From the NCBI GenBank assembly GCA_004794655.1, contig SMMW01000622.1, positions 6,881,501-6,945,500 on the forward strand: DNA of 64,000 nt. The letters are read 5' to 3'. Shown here one piece after another: positions 58,101 to 64,000 of this stretch; positions within the stretch are counted from its first letter, which is position 1, and each line of letters begins with the position of its first letter. Source of the DNA: Marisa cornuarietis. Lineage: Eukaryota; Mollusca; Gastropoda; Architaenioglossa; Ampullariidae. The position numbers were made by a program, and so were the translations under genes. Below the pieces are notes generated by a model that saw only the letters and a list, made by a program, of their open reading frames with translations, was not told the origin of the DNA and made no database searches.

Positions 58101-61100
58101 TTGCCTTTCTTTACCCCTATTTCACAATCTTTTTTGCACGCTCTGTTCTGTTTTTCATCTCAAAGTTTCTATTTCCTGTCATTTCTAAATTAAATTGAAA
58201 TAGAAGAAACTACATGCTGTACGTGACTCTAGAATAATAAAACCTTTTTATTACATTATACCAGGCCACAATTTTTTGCATGTGCTATCCGTTAGTCGTA
58301 TGCCAAAAGTAAACGCTTCTTCTTTCATTAATTTTTTCAGCTCTGGCTCCATTTCTTTTCCGTTTGGCTGCTTACCTTCAAAATCCAAAAAAGAACCCTC
58401 TCAGTTTCTTTTTGTCGGCCATAGGACGCATTGTGGCAGACAGGAAAGAAGAAACAGTTCCAAGGGTATAGAATACATTCTTTTATTTTATTATAGATCT
58501 GTGAGCATAGGCTGAATGATCATTTCATCATTGTTCGATGATTCATAGTTTGTGAAGACGTGAAGCATTAATTCTTGCTCAAAAAAAAACAAACTTCCAG
58601 CACAGGCCAGTCGTCAGTCATCCACTGTATGACTGTTATTTCCAATTAATTGGTTGCAAGTTGATGGTAGAGTTTGTATGCTCATACTTATGAGGCTCTG
58701 GTTTTATTTATTTATCTGATTACTTTCTTTTCATATAGTCATAATTTATTTTTTTATGTTCAATAAGCATACATTCGACTCGCAGTTACACAAAAGTGAA
58801 ACAAAGATTGAGGTTTGTTTCCTAGCATTCAAAATTTATTACATGGTGTTTGCCTCTTAGTTATCGTACATTCTGCTCTTTTTCAGAAACAGACAGACTT
58901 TCTCCATCTCCTTGTCAATGCAGAAACATCCGAAGATTTTGTGGAAATAACCGCTGAGAATGAAAAATGTAAGATGTGATAATAAATCTTCCTGGTGAAA
59001 AACGTTAAAAACACCATTTTGACACTATACTTATGAATGGACTTTTATTAAAATATGTTTCGCATGTTCCAGCAACAGCTATTAAAATAAGTGTAATCAA
59101 TAATTTTTTTAAGGAAAAGTAGCCTTTATTTTACATAGTTGACTTTACAGCTTTCTTACTCTTTAATTGTTATAACATAATGGTATATCAATTAACCAAA
59201 GGGCAATTAACCAGCTTTGGGAAAGGTTCTTGGCTTTATGCCAACATTTTGATTTGAACTCTTAAACTTATCCACTGTAACGTTTCGCGGCTCAACCTCC
59301 GGTTTATTTTATTAATTGGTAGAACAGTGGCACGTTCTCAGGAAGCCACATGACCGTGTGACGCAGACGTTGTATAACGGACGCTGACATCTCTCTACTG
59401 AAGGGTAGAAATTGGAAGCCTGCTTACACTGGGGTTGTAAGCACTGCTAAGCTGAGATCCAGATTCAGGTGACATCCTTCCAGCAAGAACTGAATGACAC
59501 AGAGACGGCAGTTGTCGACTTCACTCCGCCGGGATCTGTTCTGTGAGGATCTTCCTATTGTGATTCTTGAATTTGGATGGACTTTTCCGTGCAAGCACAC
59601 TTGTCTTGGATACAGTTCGCCTGTCAGCAACCCAGGTGTAACTTGTATGCAGGCTGTCCACCTACCTTGGATATACATGACCAGCGAAACGACAAAACAG
59701 ACGGGTGACATTTGCCGGGGGAAAGGGGACCCGAACCTTGAGTATTAGTCAGTTTTATTAGTTCTAGACAGTTCTCTATTTTTTACCATCTCATTTCTAC
59801 TTTTCTTTTGTAACATTAAATGTTGGAATAGTTGGCCGGCCCTTTTTGTCTGAAAAAGGAATAAGAGTAGTGCCGCGGTAGCTACATGATCTACACTTAC
59901 GCTCGCATCCATTTATAACTGCTCCCTTCACTCAAAACGTTACATCCACCAGAGATAGAGCATTGGTTTCCAGATCCCATACATGTTTAAGAAAAATGAG
60001 ATTTTTTAACACTTTAATTAAAAAAATATATAATTCTGTCATCTTTCTTTTTCTCTCAGGCCTAACTCACGATGAGATCGTCGCTCAGATGATGATTTTT
60101 ATACTTGCTGGATATGAAACAACAGCTACGGCTTTGCAGTTCCTGATCTACAACCTGGCTCTTTACCCGGATGTCCAGCAGAGAATTGTTGACGAGATTC
60201 AAGAGCAGATTGGAGACGTAAGTTGAGACAATACTTTTCAAAATTCACTTTTCTGGAACGAATCATAAACAAATTCATTATTGGAAAAAGAACAAGATGG
60301 TGTCATGGGACAAGGAGGAGGATGATGAACAAGGAAATCATATAAGATGGTTGCCGTGGTTATAGTGGTCAGGCCAATTTATTTTAATAGGTAGTAAGGT
60401 GGCACCCAAGAGCAGTCTCTCAATATTATTTAAATCTTGCAGTCATTGGAAAACTTAATGAGTCTACCTTAAAATTGTATATATTTCCCTCACCTTGTTT
60501 CATTAGTTGGAGCTCCTGTCTAATTAAAATAGTTCCATGCGTGAGCCACTCGTCTTTGCCCAGTCAGTACCTTAATCCTTAAGCCTCAAAAAGAACTAAA
60601 CACTAAACCTACCTTTACCTTTAAAGAAATAATCCCTACAAATCTAATGTGACTATCTGATTGGATGATTTCTGTGAAATCCTCCTGTTATGAGGAGGGA
60701 TGGTAAGGGCTCTATACTACACTTGTTCCTAAAGTTGCTATCTCTGTTTAGTTTCTCAATCTTTTCTTGGGTTGGGAATGGTTAGCATTTTTCTCGTCTC
60801 ACATTTTCTCATGATGCTTTGATGCTGATATTGTTAAGCCACAAGAGATACAAGTTTATTAGTCTGCAAGGGCAATTACAGGTAAGATTTATAGGTGCTC
60901 ATGTGCTAGTAGTGTACATATATGATATAAAAGTTGACTACACTGAATAAAGCTCTTACGATATTATATACACACAGCAACAGAAGGTACAGTCGGTAGA
61001 CTGCGCCTCAGGCTAACACGTCACGGTTAGTAGAATTTATCAAATGTATGGCATGTGGAATGAGTGAGTACCAGTATTGATTCATTCTGCATACAGGTAT

Positions 61101-63167
61101 CTCGATGGCATCACCATGAAAAGTACTTTGACTACATCAGGTTTGTTCATCTTTAAGTCAAAGATCATTTCCTTTGTCTCTGAGGCATTCAAGTCAAGGA
61201 AATATGTCACACAAGTGTAAAAAATCAGGAGGAGCACTACTATGAACATCATCATACAAGAGTGACATCAAGGCAGTGTCATCAGCAAGTTTTATAACCA
61301 AGCTCCTCTCCATAGTGCTTCTACAACTGTTAATATATAGTATGAACAGTAGTGGAGAAAAGCAGCATCCTTGAGGGGAGCCCATACAGGTCACAGCAGA
61401 ATCTGAGAGAAGACCATTAACGAAAATTCATTGATGCCTGTTTGTTATAAAGTTCAGGATCCGGAGAGATATTTGAAACTAGACTCTTTGTTAACGAGTG
61501 AGGTTGCACAGTGTTAAAAGAAGAACAGAAATTAGCAAAGAGAAACCCGGCATGAGCTCTAGAATTATCTCCAGATGTTTGTATAGAGTAGCAGAAACAT
61601 CTTAGCATCATCTATACATATTCCTGCTCTGTAGACAAACTGCAGCAGGTCAAGAGATATATATATATATATATATATTAGACTGTAGCTAGTATGTTTG
61701 TATGAAATGTTACAGGAACCACCAACCTGTGACAGTGTCAGTAAACTCAAGTACTTGGAGCAGACTATCAAAGAGACGCTTCGATTGTTTCCACCTATTG
61801 CATCGTATGTTTCACAATGCTTCATCTAGTATTGATTTGATTTATTTCAACTATAGTTCAGTTCAATTGATACTTGTTTTTTATTTAAATTATGCTGCCT
61901 TTATCCTTTTTTATTGAAGTGATACTCTTGTATGCTGTCAGATCCTTTCTAGAAAGAGAGAAAATATATTTATATATATATATGTTCTGAAACATTTTGG
62001 AAACTTAAATTGATGCTTACATTTCTGTATACATGTTTTATATTTGTCTCATACTGTAATGTTTAAAATTAACACTGAAAAGCTTATAATCTTTATTAAT
62101 GTTTTTTTTCTCCCAGTGTGGATCGATTGGCTTCTGAAACGGTGACCATCAAGGGTGTCACTATCCCAAAAGAAGTTGGAGTTCTCATTCCCATTTATGA
62201 CATCCTGAGAGACCCTGAATATTTTCCGGATCCAGAAGTCTTCAGACCAGAAAGGTAAAAATCCAGGTAACCATGCAATTAATTAGTTTCTAAAGTTAGA
62301 GACAGTTCTTATTGCTTCTACTTTTACTTTATGCCAAGAGTCATACCAAATTATTACATTTCTCAAATGCCCAAGGATGACCCTTTACTCATAAAACATT
62401 TACTTGTCAGTCTAATGTTTAATGTGTTATTCACAGATTTTCTGAAGAAGCCAGGGATGAAATGAATCCTCTCTCTTTCTTGGCATTTGGGTCCGGACCC
62501 CGCCTGTGTATCGGCAAGCGTCTGGCTTTGCTGGAAATCAAAATTGCCATGGTGCATGTGCTCAGGAAGATCAAATTTGTCAAGACACAAGATCTACCGG
62601 TAAAGAAATGTTCCCGTCTACATATATAATCACAGTCTGGGTCAAAATATTTATTCCTACTGTGAAAGTAATCGTTAAAATGATAGAGATGATGATTATT
62701 ATGTTGGTGGTGGGGGTAGAGATTGTGGAAGGCGGTTGGATTTAGAAAACACATTTTTGTTTCTGGAGATATGATAATCTTTGTCGGACACTTTTTAATG
62801 CTGCTGATTATATAAAGGTGTCCAAGATTCTTATTTATTCTAACACCTCTTGAGCAATCCACAAACTGGCTGTCCTAATCGTATTTCTTTGATTAATAAA
62901 TGGAATGAAATGCATGTGCTTTGCGATGTTTCTGTGATTTTACAAAACATGAAGATTGTAATTTAAAGTTAAATTGTAAAAATGGTAAAAGAAATTTCAT
63001 TTGTTTGTTTCACCTCTAGATTGCTTACTGACAACCATATAATACGTTGTGCAACATCACTCTGTCTTTAGGAAAAGCTGACATTCAAATCATCAGGATT
63101 TCAGCTTGTACCGACCACCCCACTGATGATCAAAGCAGTATTGCGTCGTCCAGAGACAGTGCCATAA
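48952..63167 (+). CDS. CYP3-clan cytochrome P450, copy E (14 exons, 509 aa)
   Basis: Predicted microsomal CYP3-clan monooxygenase in a much enlarged gene. Coding exons: 48952-49025, 50878-50974, 51229-51281, 51769-51865, 54906-55019, 55260-55348, 57386-57540, 58341-58465, 58887-58968, 60060-60217, 61716-61804, 62117-62254, 62437-62599, 63072-63167; total 1530 nt. It has the anchor, [23 protein letters not shown] 312-317, ETLR 368-371, PERF and FGSGPRLCIG (Cys448). It is the most diverged copy: exon 8 lacks three codons (NPKKNPLS), the I-helix reads [15 protein letters not shown], the exon 11 end is PPIAS, and the haem loop has Ser. Introns hold a mariner, hAT-like MITE, solo LTR, SINE and LINE pieces. 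The frame is intact, but the mariner beside exon 2 could disturb splicing. Confidence 0.9.
49254..49287. repeat. Perfect 12-bp inverted repeat in intron 1 of E
   Basis: CTTTGATATAGA and TCTATATCAAAG are separated by ten bases. The left arm is also directly repeated 14 bases upstream (49240). It could form a hairpin in DNA or RNA; no element was recognised. Confidence 0.8.
49679..49880 (+). repeat. 34-bp tandem repeat at the end of intron 1 of E (~6 units)
   Basis: It is the same unit as in C and D, but more diverged between units ('tcatcagttttgtattatac' is typical). The array abuts the TA target of the mariner at 49882-49883. Confidence 0.85.
49884..50856 (+). mobile_element. mariner/Tc1-superfamily element, internally deleted, in intron 1 of E
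   Basis: The ends 'cgaggtg' at 49884 and 'cacctcg' at 50856 belong to inverted repeats of about 28 bases with one mismatch (ggtagaaaagtaatgagact in both arms). TA dinucleotides at 49882-49883 and 50857-50858 form the target duplication. At 973 bp it is about 300 bp shorter than a full mariner. Its right end is 21 bases before exon 2. Confidence 0.92.
50080..50797 (+). pseudogene. mariner transposase, broken
   Basis: The N-terminal part shows the mariner helix-turn-helix region: 'AYGEHSLSRAQVFCWHKSF', then 'RSGRPSTSKTDENIE' and 'LTEHLHMRKVSGKGS', ending in a stop at about 50450. The reading resumes at about 50476 with HHDNAPCHTA (second catalytic Asp) and 'LTDLSP*DVFLFPKLK' (third Asp, after an in-frame TGA), ending in TGA at 50795-50797. 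The segment that would hold the first catalytic Asp is deleted. It is inactive. Confidence 0.9.
51907..52100 (+). repeat. 26-bp minisatellite in intron 4 of E (~7.5 units)
   Basis: The consensus is 'tgtattttgtacatattt' followed by 'accagagc'. The units alternate between 'acatattt' and 'acattgtt' forms. B and C have a single related unit at the same place ('ctgtattttatacatattta' near 9438 and 23711). A further unit at about 52903-52927 lies beyond the insertions that follow. Confidence 0.9.
52156..52562. mobile_element. hAT-like MITE in intron 4 of E
   Basis: Ends carry inverted repeats containing GGTTCTCAAAG and GTCCGCGGACCAC (left 'gttctcaaagtatttcggac', right 'gtccgcggaccacactttga'), typical of hAT elements. 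Flanks CTCTAAGC (52148-52155) and CTGTAAGG (52563-52570) match at 6 of 8 bases, fitting an aged 8-bp duplication. The interior is 407 bp, AT-rich and non-coding. Confidence 0.82.
53465..53700 (-). mobile_element. Retroelement 3' end, family T1, inverted copy in intron 4 of E
   Basis: (AAT)n at 53469-53508 is followed by 'gcgcatattcacacccatag' and 'gagcatgctcttagcgctta', the inverse of 17750-17985. Similarity continues to about 53700. Confidence 0.75.
54230..54735 (-). mobile_element. Degenerate LINE reverse-transcriptase fragment in intron 4 of E
   Basis: The minus strand shows 'VQYHVYADDGTYS' (the YADD catalytic motif) near 54560 and 'KLKINDDKTEVLL' near 54430. The family is the same as 9840-10510 in copy B, and the fragment sits at the same place relative to exon 5. 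It is interrupted by frameshifts. Confidence 0.7.
55067..55134. repeat. (GT)n microsatellite in intron 5 of E
   Basis: About 68 bases of GT, at the same place as the tract at 35565 in copy D. It lies between exon 5 and exon 6, about 48 bases after the exon 5 donor. Confidence 0.95.
55860..56133 (-). mobile_element. tRNA-derived SINE, family S3, inverted, in intron 6 of E
   Basis: It is the inverse of the SINE at 11674: 'ctctaaccactcggccatcc' is the complement of its A-box and 'cgggaactgaaccagcgcgc' of its B-box region. CCAGGGA at 55853-55859 and 56134-56140 is a likely 7-bp target duplication. Confidence 0.8.
56248..56340 (-). mobile_element. Small LINE fragment in intron 6 of E
   Basis: The minus strand reads 'RSLIVPIVLYDCETKTLML' then 'KRQIQALK', matching the region just after the reverse transcriptase palm in RTE/Jockey-like elements. 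It is short. The rest of intron 6 (55349-57385) holds unassigned, partly GC-rich sequence and imperfect 'acttaatcc' repeats at about 56452-56514. Confidence 0.5.
59276..59944. mobile_element. Solo LTR in intron 9 of E
   Basis: The 669-bp insert begins TGTAACGTTT and ends AAACGTTACA, giving TG..CA ends and a 10-bp terminal inverted repeat. It is flanked by TCCAC at 59271-59275 and 59945-59949, a perfect 5-bp target duplication. No coding sequence or second LTR is present, so it is the product of LTR-LTR recombination. Copies C and D lack it. The LTR superfamily is not determinable; a 5-bp duplication fits Ty3/gypsy, Copia or Pao. Confidence 0.88.
60850..61660 (-). mobile_element. LINE reverse-transcriptase fragment in intron 10 of E
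   Basis: On the minus strand, from 61650 downward: 'LLQFVYRAGICIDDAK', 'RAHAGFLFANFCSSFNTVQP', 'GSPQGCCFSPLLFILYINSC', 'VIKLADDTALMSLL' and 'LNASETKEMIFDLKMNK'. These are successive reverse-transcriptase blocks, with ADD as the catalytic motif, of a LINE common in fish and molluscs. Frameshifts separate the pieces. It is a different family from the fragments in intron 4 of B and E. Confidence 0.8.
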
Positions 63168-64000
63168 TTAAATTGGAAAATGCATTCTCTATTCTGGAAA
63201 GAGATTGACAGAAATTATTGCATAGGGTTTAAATTTTTAAAAATTATTTCTCCACTCCCTGGCTTCTCTCTCTCTCCATCACTCATAAGCTAGTTTTTTT
63301 GGTTTTTTTTTTGAAACCATGCAGACATTTATATGTTTCTGTGGTTAAAAAAAAAAAGAGAGAGAGAGAGAAAACAAAATTGAGTGGCTGGTATGGTCCT
63401 GTGACGTGCTTTTCACTGATCAGTGCAGTGCCAGAACATGAAACTTTAATGTTGAAGTCAAAAATGACTGCACAAGTGCAATTCAATGACCATCAATATA
63501 GCCAGACATGAAAAAACAACGAACAAAATGAATAAATGAATGTTCATCTAGAAGGAAATGGATATGAAGCAGGCAGGAGGAATGAAGAAGAGTTTGTTAT
63601 TCTATTTTGTGTACACACCAGTTTTAGTTCGATGATGCCTAGGTCACCAAACACTTTTCCTAACTTCTTAGCTGGTGTCGAGAGAATTTGTCCAGCTCCT
63701 ATCAGGCCGCCGATTTTGTGTGCCTGCATGCAGGACCAACAGACTGAGGCTGTCCTTTGTTGTTTTAGCAGTCAGTCTTTGAATGATGTTGAGTTCAAAC
63801 GAATGAAACATGAATGTGAGAGTCTGTTTAGTGAATACTAATGTGTTGTGATAGTTTTTATGTTTGGTTATCGAGCTGCCCCCGAATTGCCGTCCAGGAA
63901 AAATAAAGTTTTATTTTATCTTATTATTATGGCTGTGGATGTATTACACAGAGCCAAAGACTAAAGTTTCTTTTTACAGCGAACTGCAAATACTTTCCAC
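63168..64000. other. 3' flank of copy E
   Basis: Bases 63440-63650 resemble the 3' flanks of B and D and of relic 2 ('catctagaaggaaatgga', 'ccagttttagttcgatgatg'), so the conserved unit ends beyond here. Bases about 63840-63930 ('gtccaggaaaaataaagttt' then TTAT repeats) look like a retroelement 3' end. No further gene is visible before the window ends. Confidence 0.55.
63531..63536 (+). promoter_or_regulatory. Candidate poly(A) signal of copy E
   Basis: AATAAA in the context 'caaaatgaataaatgaatg', the same as at 16499 in copy B, about 364 bases after the stop. Conservation between the two copies supports use. Confidence 0.5.

Overview
This is a repeat-rich animal genomic window. Spliced genes with GT-AG introns, very long (GT)n/(CA)n tracts, tRNA-derived SINEs and several classes of decayed transposon indicate a metazoan. 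The repeat style, including retroelement tails that read 'tatagcgc' next to (ATT)n, suggests a mollusc, probably a gastropod; that placement is inference.

The backbone is a head-to-tail array of cytochrome P450 genes of the CYP3 clan (CYP3A-like), all on the + strand. Copy A is cut by the left edge (last two exons, 122-906). Copies B (8003-16202), C (22121-29647), D (33016-42625) and E (48952-63167) are complete on paper. Each has 14 coding exons with identical intron phases and encodes 511, 512, 512 and 509 residues. All show the N-terminal membrane anchor, the C-helix WxxxR, the I-helix AGYETT, the K-helix ETLR, PERF and the haem loop FGxGPRLCIG. Two detached relics of the last exon lie between B and C (18235-18715) and between C and D (about 31093-31190), which shows birth and death of copies. 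The genes probably encode microsomal monooxygenases with diverging substrate specificity.

The four complete genes share a 5' layout: a TATA-like box, then an initiator of the TCAGT type 29-34 bases downstream, 200-300 bases before the ATG. A CRE-like/half-site block lies about 500-630 bases further up in B, C and D. Intron 1 ends in a 34-bp repeat whose units look like 3' splice sites. It is a single unit in B and about 5-6 units in C, D and E.

Introns and spacers are full of mobile DNA. Those I could delimit are: three tRNA-derived SINE families with target-site duplications; a deleted mariner 21 bases from an exon 2 splice acceptor (gene E); a P-element-like (THAP-class) transposon in intron 12 of D with a nested SINE; a hAT-like MITE splitting a 26-bp minisatellite; a solo LTR with TG..CA ends and a 5-bp duplication; several non-LTR reverse-transcriptase fragments; a repeat of about 1 kb present in three spacers; and a decayed two-exon gene resembling the P2X7 'ball' domain family (19635-20775). 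I found no bacterial-type operon, CRISPR array, functional tRNA or rRNA. I see no clearly new biological system. The most unusual structure is the splice-site-like 34-bp array in intron 1, together with the mariner that landed at its edge in gene E.
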